A DNA stretch of 64,000 nt from Bufo bufo (Eukaryota > Chordata > Amphibia > Anura > Bufonidae). The notes below the pieces were generated by a model. That model was given only the letters and a program-made list of their open reading frames with translations, was not told the origin of the DNA and did no database searches. The translations under genes were made by a program, and so were the position numbers. This document shows, piece after piece, positions 10,041 to 22,107 of this stretch (positions are counted from its first letter, which is position 1; the number at the start of each line of letters is the position of its first letter). Where the stretch lies: NCBI RefSeq assembly GCF_905171765.1, contig NC_053390.1, forward strand, positions 505,334,301-505,398,300. Direction: 5' to 3'.

Positions 10041-10331
10041 GGGTGGGTTCACATTGCATTTTATAATTCCGTTTGACATATACGTTAAAAAAAAGGATAA
10101 AAACACAGTAAACCACGTTTTTGTATCCTGCAGTGTCCGATAAAAAAAAAAGTATACAGTTTTTTTACAATGGAAACAAACGTATCCTTTTTTTTTTCTT
10201 TTTTTTTTTTTTACAGTGGAACTCTATGGTGAACAAATGCCTCTGTATGGCATCTGTCGGAGGCATCCATTTAATTTATAGTATTTTTGTATACGTTAGA
10301 CGGATGGGAAAAACACGATGTGAACCCACCC
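10041..10331. mobile_element. Palindromic MITE upstream of the Kelch-like exon
   Basis: The left end GGGTGGGTTCACATTGCA is inverted at the right end GATGTGAACCCACCC. The flanks are TTA and TCA, which would be one mutated 3-bp duplication. A long T-run lies at 10190-10212. A reading frame that starts inside it (10121-10591) crosses the MITE boundary and is not a gene. Confidence 0.65.
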
Positions 10332-10639
10332 TCATCCGATCAAAGATTCTTTTGGAAAGTGAAAGACAGGAGCAGAAGTTAGAAAAGCAGGCTATTTTTG
10401 GAACTGCTGAGTATTCAATAGTTAAACTTAGACACAGGCTACAAGCGTCTTCAGCATTTACAAGTCACTGTGTATTGGAAGCTTCCTTTCCGTCAGCAAA
10501 ATTAGGACCTGTGGAACGGGAACCTTTCTCAACAAGCGGTCATGTTGCTGTGGTTTTGAGCAGTGAGTTGTGTGTAGATTGGACCTTATGATCATTAGTT
10601 TTCCTGATCAGTAGCATGCCATAAGCACTTCTATAAGCA

Positions 10640-11525
10640 ATGGATGAGTTGAACGAAGTCATTCTTGAAGTTGACAGGAAACTGTTCCAAGTGGAGAAAT
10701 CTGTGTTGGCGGCAGAAAGTAATTATTTCCAAATATTGTTTTATGGAGGATTTAAAGAGAGTACATTACGACACATTCATCTCAATGGCGTAAACAAGGA
10801 ATGTTTTCAGACGCTATTAGACTTTGTAAAAAATGGGAGTATGGAACTTAACCAAGGAAATGTCACAAATCTCCTGGAAACGGCAGATTTTCTAGATTTG
10901 AGGCAAGCTAAGCTGTTCTGCATTGCATTTCTAGTTCATGAATTAAAAGTGTCCAACTGCTTGGGTATGATATCTTATGCCCAGCAATATGGATGTGTAG
11001 ATCTTTATGAATCTGCTGTTCATGTTGCTGTCACCCACTTATCTGAGCTTATGAATGACTATGAAGATGAATTCAGTCAACTAGATAAGGAAACTCTAGA
11101 AGTGTTGCTACAATCTGATGATTTATATGTATCAAATGAAGATGTTGTGTTTGAAGCTGTTATGAAATGGGTTCTAATGGACACCATACGAGAGAAGAAT
11201 TTTAAAGAGTTAGTTGCATTGGTGAGACCTGCATTCCTTAGCCTCACCTTCCTCGATGCTCTCGTCAAACGAATTCAAAGATCAAAAGGGCAAGACACTT
11301 ACTTCAGGCTTTTAGAAGCCTTGAATAGCAATCCACCTATTACATGGAGAACCATGGGCAATATGATTTCAGCCAGCAGAACATATGAGACCTTGTATGT
11401 CCTTGGTGGAAAACATGAAAAAGAAGAACAAGAACTGTATATCTATCTGCCTAAAACTAATACATGGAAAGCATGCTCCCTTTTACAACGTAAAAACCTT
11501 ACCCAGTATGCAGTGGCCACAGTAG
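10640..11525 (+). CDS. Kelch-like protein, first coding exon (BTB, BACK, start of Kelch)
   Basis: The frame encodes about 295 residues before a splice donor (TAG/GTAACT, donor GT at 11526). Residues 1-95 fit a BTB/POZ domain ('SVLAAESNYFQILF'), 100-205 a BACK domain ('VSNCLGM', 'DDLYVSNEDVVFEAVMKWV'), and 250-295 the start of the first Kelch blade ('LYVLGG', 'NTWKACSLL'). KLHL proteins act in the cytoplasm as substrate adaptors for Cullin-3 ubiquitin ligases. The ATG has a purine at -3 and G at +4, with an in-frame stop just upstream. However, the usual 30-50 residues before the BTB core are missing, so an upstream coding exon or an N-terminal truncation is possible. The later Kelch exons are not seen in the window. 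The split after 'QYAVATV' resembles the KLHL6/24/35 group, but I cannot assign the member. Confidence 0.8.
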
Positions 11526-12658
11526 GTAACTCTCAAAATATAATAATCATATATATCATGCAATACGAATTTTTCATGTTATGATGACAGAATCATAGAT
11601 GGTACATCTTATGGCACACTGATTTGTGATGTATAATCACACATTCAGTACTGGCAGAAAGTTTAGGTTCTATTTCATACAAAAACTCTGATAATTGATT
11701 TGTATTCATTTTCTGTATAAATGATATCCAATTCTATACTTTTCTATGCCAGTTATAAGTTCATTTTCATATTTAGCAGTTGAGAAGCCACAACCTCAAA
11801 CCGACTCTCATCCATGTACGTTCAACATCGGGATGAAGTTATAAAACCGGCAGAGTTTAAGGGAGCTTGATCTGACGTTGGGTGTGGAAAGATGCATCTG
11901 CTTGTTGAGCGGTTGAGTTGCCTTATCATCCATCCAACAGCCAGTAAGTATCATGTACAGGTCCATTATTAATTGATAAGACCAGTGCATGATACTCTCT
12001 AGGTGTTGTCAAGGCAACAAGAACTCCCAGCATGTGGTTGCATCTCTACACACCTGAAGTCAGATAAGAAGGGAGAATATGGCTGTACAACCCCTCTAAA
12101 ATTGCAGTAAATCTCCTAAATATGATCACAGACAGATAATGTTTGAATTTTTTGAAAATCAAATATTATATTTTTTCCTTTAAGGGTCTATAACTTTTCT
12201 AACTTTTCAATAGAGACATATCAAAAGTTTAGATCGGTGGGGGTTTGAGCACTGAGACCCCCCACCTGTCTGTAGAATGAGGGGAGAAAAGTATGCGCAT
12301 AGCGCTCTCTCCTCTCTGCATGAGAAGGGCTTCATAGAAGTCTATGGGCCAGTTTCAGTTCCATCCTCAGCAGCGAGGAGAATGTGCATAGCGTGCTTTA
12401 TCTTCTCTTCCCTGGTTTAGGGGATCATTGGGGTCCCAGCACTCAGCTAGTGACTCTTTAAAGTGGTTGTGCCCAGTTTTCAAGTTATCCTTTATCTACA
12501 GGATCACAAACCACTGGGACCCCCTGCTAAGAAAGGGGGTCTCATTCCCCCAATCTGATCAAGAAGTAGGCCACGCCTGTGTTCTACCATTCATTCTCTA
12601 TGGGACTGCCGGAGATAGCCAAGTACAGTGCTTAGCTATTTCCATCCATCCTATAGAG
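11526..12658 (+). other. Probable intron start; unassigned sequence
   Basis: Sequence after the donor at 11526 contains no further Kelch repeat. An arm-like stretch starting 'CTTTAAAGTGGTTGTGCCC' at 12457 resembles the TTAA MITE arm at 7812, but I do not see its partner. No other structure is recognised. Confidence 0.4.
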
Positions 12659-12817
12659 CAGGGATCAGCAACCTTCGGCACTCCAGGTGTTGTGAAACTA
12701 CATCTCCCATCATGCACATGATGCTTGGCTGTTCTCTGAACTCCCATAGAAGTGAAAGCAGCATGCTGGGAGTTGTAGTTTGACAACAGCTGGAGTTCCG
12801 AAGGTTGCTGATCCCTG
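12659..12817. mobile_element. Short palindromic hAT MITE, TSD CTATAGAG
   Basis: The ends CAGGGATCAGCAACCTTCGG and CCGAAGGTTGCTGATCCCTG are perfect inverted repeats. Exact 8-bp repeats CTATAGAG flank them (12651-12658 and 12818-12825). This is a textbook hAT MITE of 159 bp. The reading frames across it are chance. Confidence 0.92.
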
Positions 12818-12825
12818 CTATAGAG

Positions 12826-13976
12826 AGTAAATGGAGTGGCAGGGTACTTGCTTCACCTGCCAAACCATTAGATCATGGAAACACGCCCCCCCCCCCCCCC
12901 AAAAAAAATAAATAAATAAATAAATAAATTATAATTTCAAACATGTTGCATTTTCTGAACCCCAAACCAAGGATGTATAACTCTAAATAGAATCTTCCAG
13001 TATTGGGAATAAAGGATATGTTAAAGAGATGTTCATCGGATAGAAAAAGATTTACTTACTTTGTGGTGAAGTGGATCACTGATTAATTGTATGCTAGACA
13101 ATGGGTGGTAGCTGGTAACAATAGGAAATTTTTCTAATTGTTCATGGTAATTTAGCATTTAGTTCTATCAATGGCTACTAGTGGATAAGAAACGAAGGAA
13201 AACAGGAGTGAAAATGGAGCCCCACAAGGGCAGAATGAGAATTTAAAGTTGCCCTGAAAAAAAAAGTGGCCCCATTTGGTAAGTAGGTCCAGACTGAAAG
13301 AAGGTTGGGCCAACATAAGTAGGCAGATTCAACTCAAGTAGGAGGAGCCAGCAATAGAGGGGTAGTATATTTGGTTCTAGAGCAGAATTATATACAGTGC
13401 TCCAGACTAAATAAAATATCAAGGAGCCATTGGCTCCTAGCCTGAAAAATTTAGGAGCCAAATAAAATTTTTAGTCACCAAATTTAAAATGCATACAATT
13501 ATGATATAATAATTTAAAATAAAATAAAAACGTGTCTTACCTTGTGTAGTTGCCCATTTTTCTTTCCTTTTGATTAGTTCTTCTAACCCATCAATCTTGA
13601 GGCTCACCGTACTTCATTACACCCCCTCACTTTTCCTCCATTAAAGCCCCCACCTACTCTCACCCCCATAGCTACTGTTGTGTTCCCTCCAAAAAATAAA
13701 ATAAAAATTGGGATGCTTAGGAGCATGAGGTTTCCTAGGCTACAGCCCACACAGTTAAAGGGGTTGTGCACTAATTTCTATGAACTCTCAGACTAGCCAG
13801 ATTTGCGTTGCTGATCATGCTTCCTTGATCCCTAGGTGCTAGACCTTGGCTCATTCGCTTCCAGGCCTCTGCTGCTTGTCTTGGGTTTCTCCATGAAAAC
13901 TTTTATCTTGATACCGCTGAAGCTAATCACTGGCCACAGTGGAGATCTGCTCCCCTTGCATCACATGACCATTTAA
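12826..13976. other. Unassigned interspersed sequence
   Basis: It holds a C-run with an (AAAT)n tract (12885-12930) and a possible small interspersed repeat near 13390-13760 marked by 'CAGTGCTCCAGACTAAATAA' and a repeated 'GGAGCCA..GGCTCC' hairpin. No coding domain is visible. Some of this may be intron of the Kelch-like gene. Confidence 0.35.
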
Positions 13977-14875
13977 CCTCTTTAGGACACAGGGCGTACT
14001 TGTTACTGGTACTTAAGGACACAGGGTACTGGTACTTAAGGACACGCGCGGCCGGGCGGTGATCGTAAGCCGTTGCCTGCTCAAATCATTGAGCAGGCAC
14101 CTTGGCTAAATGCGCGGGGGAGACCCGTGACCCCCCGCAAACCGCCGGTCAATTCAGACCTGCGGTTTGCGGCTTTTCATGTTGCGGGCGGCGGCGGTGG
14201 TGCCATCGGGTCCTCATGGGGCTGTAGGGGGGACCCGATGGCATGAAAAGCAGCGCGATGCCTTCCTGTGACGCGCCTGTGAGATCCAGCCCCCTGGATC
14301 TCACAGGCCGGAAGCTGTATGAGTAATACACACAGTATTACTCATACAGCCAATGCATTCCAATACAGAAGTATTGGAATGCATTGTAAAGGATTAGACC
14401 CCCAAAAGTTGAAGTCCCAAAGTGGGACAAAAAATAAAGTGAAAAAAAGTTGAAAAAATTGTTTCCCCCCAAAAAATTAAAAGTAAAGTCAAGTAAAAAT
14501 AAACAAAAACGTCATTTTCCCCAAATAAAGTTTAAAAAAATAGGGAAAAAAAATAAAAGTAGACATATTAGGTATCACCGCGTCCGTATCGACCGGCTCT
14601 ATAAACATATCACATGACCTAACCCCTCAGATGAACAGCGTAAAAAATAAAACTGTGCTAAATAAACAATTTTTTTGTCACCTAAAATCACAAAAAGTAC
14701 AACAGCAAGCGATGAAAAAGGCATACGCCCACCAAAATAGTACCAATCTAACCGTCACCTCATCCTTCAAAAAATTAGCCCCTACCTGAGACAATCGCCC
14801 AAAAAATAAAAAAAACTATGGCTCAGAATATGGAGACAATAAAAAAATATATTTTTTTTGTTTTAGGGTACTTTC

Positions 14876-15230
14876 ACACTTGCGGCAGGACGGATCCGAC
14901 ATGCTGTTCACCATGTCGGATCCGTCCTGCGGCTATTTCGCTGTGCCCCGGGGGCCGCCGCTCCATCCCCATTGACTATAATGGGGACGGGGGCGGAGCT
15001 CCGGCGCAGCACGGCGAAAGGCCGCCGGACTAAAATTACTGCATGTCAGGTTTTTTAGACCGGCGGCTTTCGCCGTGCACCGCCGTGCTGCGCCGGAGCT
15101 CCGCCCCCGTCCCCATTATAGTCAATGAGGACGGAGCGGCGGCCCGGGGGCACGGCGAAATAGCCGCAGGACGGATCCGACATGGTGAACAGCATGTCGG
15201 ATCCGTCCTGCCGCAAGTGTGAAACTAGCC
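14876..15230. mobile_element. GC-rich palindromic MITE, TSD TTA, nested in the piggyBac copy
   Basis: The ends GGGTACTTTCACACTTGCGG and CCGCAAGTGTGAAACTAGCC are inverted. TTA lies at 14873-14875 and 15231-15233. The arms also hold smaller hairpins, such as 'GGATCCGACATG..CATGTCGGATCC', at each end. It interrupts the first unit A. Confidence 0.85.
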
Positions 15231-16668
15231 TTAAAAAAGCTGTTATTGTGTAAAACTTACATAAATAAAAGAAAAGTATACATATTAGGTATCGCCACGT
15301 CCGTATCGACCGGCTCTATAAAAATATCAAATTACCTTACCCCTCAGGTGAACACAGTAAAAGATAAAAAATAAAAACTGTGCTAAATAAACCATTTTTT
15401 GTCACCTTACATCACAAAAAGTGTAATAGCAAGCGATCAAAAAGTCATATGCACCCCAAAATAGTGCCAATCAAACCGTCATCTCATCCCGCAAAAATCA
15501 TACCCTACCCAAGATAATCGCCCAAAAACTGAAAAAACTATGGCTCTCAGACTATGGAAACACTAAATCATGTTTTTTTTTTGTTTAAAAAATTAAATCA
15601 TTGTGTAAAACTTACATAAAAAAAAAAAATTATACATCTTAGATATCGCCGCGTCCATAATAAGTTGCTCTATAAAAATATCACATGACCTAACCCCTCA
15701 GGTGAATACCGTAAAAAAATAAAAATGGTGTAAAAAAAGCAATTTTTTGTCACCTTACATCACAAAAAGTGTAATAGCAAGTGATCAAAAAGTCATACGC
15801 ACCCCAAAATAGTGCCAATCAAACCGTCATCTCATCCCGCAAAAATCATACCCTACCCAAGATAATCGCCCAAAAACAGAAAAAACTATGGCTCATAGAC
15901 TATGGAAACAGTAAAACATGATTTTTTTTGTTTCAAAAATTAAATCATTGTGTAAAACTTACATAAATAAAAAAAAGTATACATATTAGGTATCGCCGCA
16001 TCCGTATCGACCGGGTCTATAAAAATATCACATGACCTAACCCCTCAGATGAACACCGTAAAAAAATATAAATAAAAACTGTGTAAAAAAAGCCATTTTT
16101 TGTCACCTTGCATCACAAAAAGTGTAATAGCAAGTGATCAAAAAGTCATACACACCCCAAAATAGTGCCAATCAAACCGTCATCTCATCCCGCAAAAATC
16201 ATATCCTACCCAAGATAATTGCCCAAAAACATAAAAAACTATGGCTCTTAGACTATGGAAACACTAAAACATGATTTTTTTTGTTTCAAAAATGAAATCA
16301 TTGTGTAAAACTTACATAAATAAAAAAAAGTATACATATTAGGTATCGCCGTGTCCGTATCGACCGTCTCTATAAAAATATCACATGATCTAACCCCTCA
16401 GATGAACACCGTAAAAAATTGAAATAAAAACGGTGTAAAAAAAGCCATTTTTTGTCATCATACATCACAAAAAGTGTAATAGCAAGCGATCAAAAAGTCA
16501 TATGCACCCCAAAATAGTGCCAATCAAACCGTCATCTCATCCCACAAAAAATGAGACCCTACCTAAAATAATCGCCCAAAAACTGAAAAAACTATGGGTC
16601 TCAGACTATGGAGACACGAAAACATGATTTTTTTTTGTTTCAAAAATGAAATCATTGTGTAAAACGTA

Positions 16669-17608
16669 CAGTATAGACCAAAATGTTTGGACACACCTTC
16701 TCATTCAAAGAGTTTTCTTTATTTTCATGACTATGAAGGCTTTAAAACTATGAATTAACACATGTGGAATTATATACATAACAAACAAGTGTGAAACAAC
16801 TGAAAATATGTCATATTCTAGGTTTTTCAAAGTAGCCACCTTTTGCTTTGATTACTGCTTTGCACACTCTTGGCATTCTCTTGATGAGCTTCAAGAGCTA
16901 GTCCCCTGAAATGGTCTTCCAACAGTCTTGAAGGAGTTCCCAGAGATGCTTAGCACTTGTTGGCCCTTTTGCCTTCACTCTGCGGTCCAGCTCACCCCAA
17001 ACCATCTCGATTGGGTTCAGGTCCGGTGACTGTGGAGGCCAGGTCATCTGGCGCAGCACCCCATCACTTTCCTTCATGGTCAAATAGCCCTTACTTTCAA
17101 AGTTTTCCCAATTTTTCGGCTGACTGACTGACCTTCATTTCTTAAAGTAATGATGGCCACTCGTTTTTCTTTACTTAGCTGCTTTTTTCTTGCCATAATA
17201 CAAATTCTAACAGTCTATTCAGTAGGACTATCAGCTGTGTATCCACCTGACTTCTCCTCAACGCCACTGATGGTCCTAACCCCATTTATAAGGCTAGAAA
17301 TCCCACTTATTAAACCTGACAGGGCACACCTGTGAAGTGAAAACCATTTCAGGGGACTACCTCTTGAAGCTCATCAAGAGAATACCAAGAGTGTGCAAAG
17401 CAGTAATCAAAGCAAAAGGTGGCTACTTTGAAGAACCTAGAATATGACATATTTTCAGTTGTTTCACACTTGTTTGTTATGTATATAATTCCACATGTGT
17501 TAATTCATAGTTTTGATGCCTTCAGTGTGAATCTACAATTTTCATAGTCATGAAAATAAAGAAAACTCTTTAAATGAGAAGGTGTGTCCAAACTTTTGGT
17601 CTGTACTG
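16669..17608 (-). mobile_element. Internally deleted Tc1-like element, TA target
   Basis: The inverted ends CAGTATAGACCAAAATGTTTG and its near complement at the right, about 70 bp each, are flanked by TA (16667-16668 and 17609-17610). Joining the flanks rebuilds the unit A sequence 'GTAAAAC..TACATAAATAAA', so this is a clean insertion into the piggyBac copy. Only the transposase C-terminus remains inside. Confidence 0.9.
16898..17083 (-). pseudogene. Tc1-like transposase, C-terminal remnant
   Basis: The minus-strand frame carries WPPQSPDLNPIEMVWGELDR followed by RVK. This is the catalytic-glutamate region of Tc1/mariner DDE transposases, which cut and join the element at TA sites. The DNA-binding domain and the two catalytic aspartates are absent because the interior of the element is deleted. 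It is not functional. Confidence 0.85.
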
Positions 17609-19141
17609 TACATAAATAAAAAAATTGTATACATATTCGGTATTGCCGCGTCCGTGACAACCTGCTCTATAAAAATACTACATGATCTAACCTGTGAGAT
17701 GAATGTTGTAAATAACAAAAAAAAAAACGGTGCCAAAACAGCTATTTCTTGTTACCTTGCCTCACAAAAAGTGTAATATAGAGCAACCAAAAATCATATG
17801 TACCCTAAACTAGTACCAACAAAACTTCCACCCTATCCCGTAGTGATAGTCACTTTTTTGGAGTTTCTACTCTAAGGGTGCATCAGGGGGGCTTCAAATG
17901 GGACATGGTGTCAAAAAAACAGTCCAGCAAAATCTGCCTTCCAAAAACCGTAAGGCATTCCTTTCCTTCTGCGCCCTGCCGTGTGCCCGTACAGCAGTTT
18001 ACGACCACATATGGAGTGTTTCTGTAAACTACAGAATCAGGGCCATAAATATTGAGTTTTTTTTGGCTGTTAACCCTTGCTTTGTAACTGGAAAAAAATA
18101 TTAAAATGGAAAATCTGCCAAACAAGTGAAATTTTGAAATTGTATCTCTATTTTCCATTAATTCTTGTGGAACACCTAAAGGGTTAACAACGTTTGTAAA
18201 ATCAGTTTTAAATACCTTGAGGGGTGTAGTTTCTTAGATGGGGTCACTTTTATGGAGTTTCTACTCTAGGGGTGCATCAGGGGGGCTTAAAATGGGACAT
18301 GGTGTCAAAAAAAACAGTCCAGCAAAATCTGCCTTCCAAAAACCGTATGGCATTCCTTTCCTTCTGCGCCCTGCCGTGTGCCCGTACAGCAGTTTATGAC
18401 CACATATGGGGTGTTTCTGTAAACTACAGAATCAGGGCCATAAATATTGAGTTTTGTTTGGCTGTTAACCCTTGCTTTGTAACTGGAAAAAAAAAAGTAT
18501 TAAAATGGAAAATCTGCCAAAAAAGTGAAATTTTGAAATTGTATCTCTATTTTCCATTAATTCTTGTGGAACACCTAAAGGGTTAACGACCTTTGTAAAA
18601 TCTGTTTAGAATACCTTGAGGGGTGTAGTTTCTAGAATGGGGTCATTTTTGGGTGGATTCTATTATGTAAGCCTCACAAAGTGACTTCAGACCTGAACTG
18701 GTCCTTTAAAAAGTTGGTTTTTGAAAATTTTGGAGAAATTTCAAGATTTACTTTTAAACTTCTAAGCCTTGTAACGTCCCCCAAAAATAAAATGTCATTC
18801 CCAAAATGATCCTAACATGAAGTAGACATATGGGAAATGTAAAGTAATAACTATTTTTGTAGGTATTAATATGTATTATAGAAGTAGAGAAATTGAAACT
18901 TGGAAATTTGCTAATTTTTCCAAATTTTGGGCAAATTTTATTTTATTTTTATAAATAAAAATGAATTGTTTGACTCCAATTTACCGGTGTCATGAAGTAC
19001 AATATGTGACGAAAAAACTATCTCAGAATGGCCTGGATGAGTCAAAGCGTTTTAAAGTTATCACCACATAAAGTGACACTGGTCAGATTTGCAAAAAATG
19101 GCCTGGTCCTGAAGGTCAAAATGGGCCCGGTCCTTAAGGAG

Positions 19142-19604
19142 TTAACATAATGCAAGGGAAGTAGTGATCAGTTATTGGCTTTAACGGCATCAAACAGGAT
19201 GACTCAAGACAAGTACCGGTATTGGGGGCTGTGGAGCAAACGAGCCAGGACCCAGCACTGGGGATCAGGTAAGTATGATCACCAACAAAGGTCCTGCCAG
19301 TCTCAGAAATTAGTGTATACAAACCGTTTAAGGAGTTAATTTTTTTAAGGGGGTTTCAAACCAATTTTCTTCTATATGTGACAAAGAATGGGTTAAAATA
19401 AACTATCCCCACTGCACTACTTAAAAGGCCAATCACTTAAAGAGAGTCGCCACTGCAACCAGTAACCACATCAGCAGGCATCATGTGTTGACGGGACCAG
19501 CATGACAGTGGGCTGGGGGCACAGCTTTTTTTTTTTTTTTTACACATTTTGAAAAAATATAATATAGCAGATAACATTAGATAAAAAATAATAATAATAA
19601 TAAT

Positions 19605-19646
<42 letters not shown>

Positions 19647-19766
19647 ACTTCAGGAGCTTTACTCTTTATTCTCAGCACCTCTGCCTGCCTGTCAGTGAAT
19701 AAAAACCTTTGTTTGCTCTCAGAGGGAGGAAAGATTGCCCATGTTCTAGTGCTGCTCTTTGTGTAA
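19142..19766. repeat. Spacer with microsatellites
   Basis: A T-run (19527-19544), an (ATA)n tract (about 19585-19610) and an (AT)n tract (19609-19642) lie here. No coding frame with a domain is seen. Confidence 0.7.
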
Positions 19767-20757
19767 GGCCCCTTTCACACGAGCGAGTTTTCCACGCGGT
19801 TGCAATGCGTGACGTGAACGCATTGCACCCGCACTGAATCCGGACCCATTCATTTCTATGGGGCTGTGCACACGAGCGGTGATTTTCACGCATCACTTGT
19901 GCGTTGCGTGAAAATCGCAGCATGTTCTATATTCTGTGTTTTTCACGCAACGCAGGCCCCACAGAAGTGAATGGGGCTGCGTGAAAATCGCAAGCATCCG
20001 CAAGCAAGTGCGGATGCTGTGCGATTTTCACGCACGGTTGCTAGGAGACGATAGGGATAGGGACCCGATCATTATTATTTTCACTTATAACATGGTTATA
20101 AGGGAAAATAATAGCATTCTTAATACAGAATGCATAGTACAATAGGGCTGGAGGGGTTAAAAAAATAAAATAAATAATATAACTCATCTTAATCCACTTG
20201 ATCGCGCAGCTCGGCTTCTCTTCTGTCTTCTTCTTTGCTGTGCACAGGAAAAGATCCTTTGATGATGTCACTGCGCTCATCACATGGTCCGTCACATGAT
20301 CCATCACCATGATAAAAGATCATGTGATCGACCATGTGATGAGCACAGTGACGTCATCAAAGGTCCTATTCCTCAAAGAAGAAGACAGAAGAGAAGCCGG
20401 GCTGCGCAATCAAGTGGATTAAGGTGAGCTTTATTATTATTATTATTTATTTTTTTTAACCCCTCCAGCCCTATTGTACTAAGCATTCTGTATTAAGAAT
20501 GCTATTATTTTCCCTTATAACCATGTTATAAGGGAAAATAATAAAATCTACACAACACCTAACCCAAACCCGAACTTCTGTGAAGAAGTCCGGGTTCGGG
20601 TCTGGGTACCAAACATGCCTTTTTTTTCTCAAAATGCAAACATGGAACGCAATCGCTGTGAAAACTGACTTGCTTTAGTGTCAAAATCGCACCATTTTCC
20701 CTGAACGCACCCTGAACGCATCCGGCCCCAATCCGTAACGCCCGTGTGAAAGGGGCC
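19767..20757. mobile_element. Long palindromic MITE (subfamily 'GGCCCCTTTCACACG'), TSD TAA
   Basis: The ends GGCCCCTTTCACACGAGCG and CGTGTGAAAGGGGCC are inverted, with TAA at 19764-19766 and 20758-20760. Each arm contains a 'TTATTTTCCCTTATAACATG' hairpin. The centre near 20300-20340 is a 'CATGTGATCGACCATGTGAT' type palindrome. At 991 bp it is the largest member seen here. Confidence 0.85.
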
Positions 20758-21009
20758 TAACTGTGGCCGGACATGGACATTCAGTCTGTGAATGTCAACT
20801 TTTAAGGTTTCCATTCACTTTCAGCAAACAGAGGTGTGGGAAAGGTAGGAGACCTCCTCTGGCAGCTGAACTAGCCTGTGCTTAACCTCTTATAGGCTAC
20901 TTTAGTGCCATTATCCCTCTTTTTAACTTCACTACATGTCTTTGGAGCAGAAAGGAGCAGCTAACCATCTGCCCATCAGCTCACATGTCAATAAAGAGCC
21001 GTGCACTAA

Positions 21010-21507
21010 GGCTACTTTCACACTTGCGTTCGGAGCGGATCCGTCTGATGTTTCATCAGACGGATCCGCTCCGATAATGCAGACGTTCGCATCCGTTCAG
21101 AACGGATGCGTCTGCATTAAAACTTAGAAAATTTTCTAAGTGTGAAAGTTGTCTGAGCGGATCCGTTCAGACTTTACATTGTAAGTCAATGGGGAACGGA
21201 TCCGCTTGAAGATTGAGCCATATGGTGTCATCTTCAAGCGGATCCGCCCCCATTGACTTACATTGTAAGTCTGGACGGATCCGCTCGCCTCCGCACGGCC
21301 AGGCGGACACCCGAACGCTGCAAGCAGCGTTCAGGTGTCCGCTCACTGAGCGGAGCGGAGGCTGAACGCTGGCAGGCGGATGCATTCTCAGTGGATCCGC
21401 CTCCACTGAGAATGCATTGGGGCCAGACGGATGCGTTCGGGGCCGCTCGTGAGCCCCTTCAAACGGTGCGCACGAGCGGACACCCGAACGCTAGTGTGAA
21501 AGTAGCC
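21010..21507. mobile_element. Palindromic MITE (subfamily 'GGCTACTTTCACACTTGCG'), TSD TAA
   Basis: The ends GGCTACTTTCACACTTGCG and CTAGTGTGAAAGTAGCC are inverted, with TAA on each side (21007-21009 and 21508-21510). Internal blocks 'CGGATCCGCT' and 'CCGAACGCT' alternate in both orientations, so several nested hairpins are possible. No gene. Confidence 0.85.
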
Positions 21508-21774
21508 TAACATAGCTGTCCTTTTCTTGATCATGCGCAGTAGGCAGCAATCGCTCCTTGTTAAACTGCATGCTGAGCGAATCCCTGGGGGGTGGGGGGA
21601 ATACTTGTCTTGTAGAATAATGGTAATATAGATTACATGATTTATGATCAGAAATTGTTTAATTACAGACATTACTAGTCTGTGCATTGATAGGACTGCG
21701 CTGGTTTCACACCACAGTATCTCTGCAGGAGCTCTGTACTGACCTCCCTGCACTGACGGGGTCGCAGGCTGCAT

Positions 21775-22104
21775 GTTTTAGATTCAGCGTTTTTCACACA
21801 GCCCTGGCCCCATAGAAGTGAATGAGGCTTCAGTGAAAAAAGCATTGCAACAGCAAGAAAGTGCGGATGCAATGCGTTTTTCACTGATGGTTGCTAGGAG
21901 ATGTTGTTTGTAAACCTTCAGTTTTTTATCACACACGTGAAAAACGCAATAAAAAAACTCATTGCACCTGCGCAGAAAAAACTGAACAACTGAACGTAAT
22001 CGTAGACAAAACTGACTGAACTTGCTTGCAAAATGGTGCGAGTTTCACTGAACGCACCCTGAACGCATCCGGAGCCAATCTGTTACGCTCGTGTGAAAGA
22101 GGCC
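21775..22104. mobile_element. Right part of a 'GGCCTCTTTCACACG' MITE
   Basis: The right terminus CGTGTGAAAGAGGCC with TAA (22105-22107) is present, and the body resembles the neighbouring long MITE. The left terminus is not seen. Its TAA is shared with the next MITE, so the two abut. Confidence 0.6.
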
Positions 22105-22107
22105 TAA

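Larger units (their letters stand above)
13977..19141 (+). mobile_element. Nonautonomous piggyBac-derived element, TSD TTAA
   Basis: TTAA bounds both ends (13973-13976 and 19142-19145). The ends CCTCTTTAGGACACAGGG and GGTCCTTAAGGAG resemble the 'CCCTTAAGGAC' ends of related copies. The body has a 5' hairpin region (14040-14395), then about five tandem units of roughly 350 bp (unit A, 14560-16670, key string 'TATTAGGTATCGCCGCGTCC'). Two copies of a second unit of about 370 bp follow (unit B, 17870-18640, key string 'GGGGTGCATCAGGGGGGCTT'). The same two units form the tail of the transposase-encoding copy at 58241-61620, which places this element in the piggyBac superfamily. It lacks a transposase. 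Confidence 0.8.

Noticed and set aside
10121..10591. 156-codon frame just upstream of the Kelch-like exon
   Set aside because: It starts inside a MITE, passes through a T-run and has no domain. It is not a separate gene or an N-terminal exon in frame with the BTB domain.
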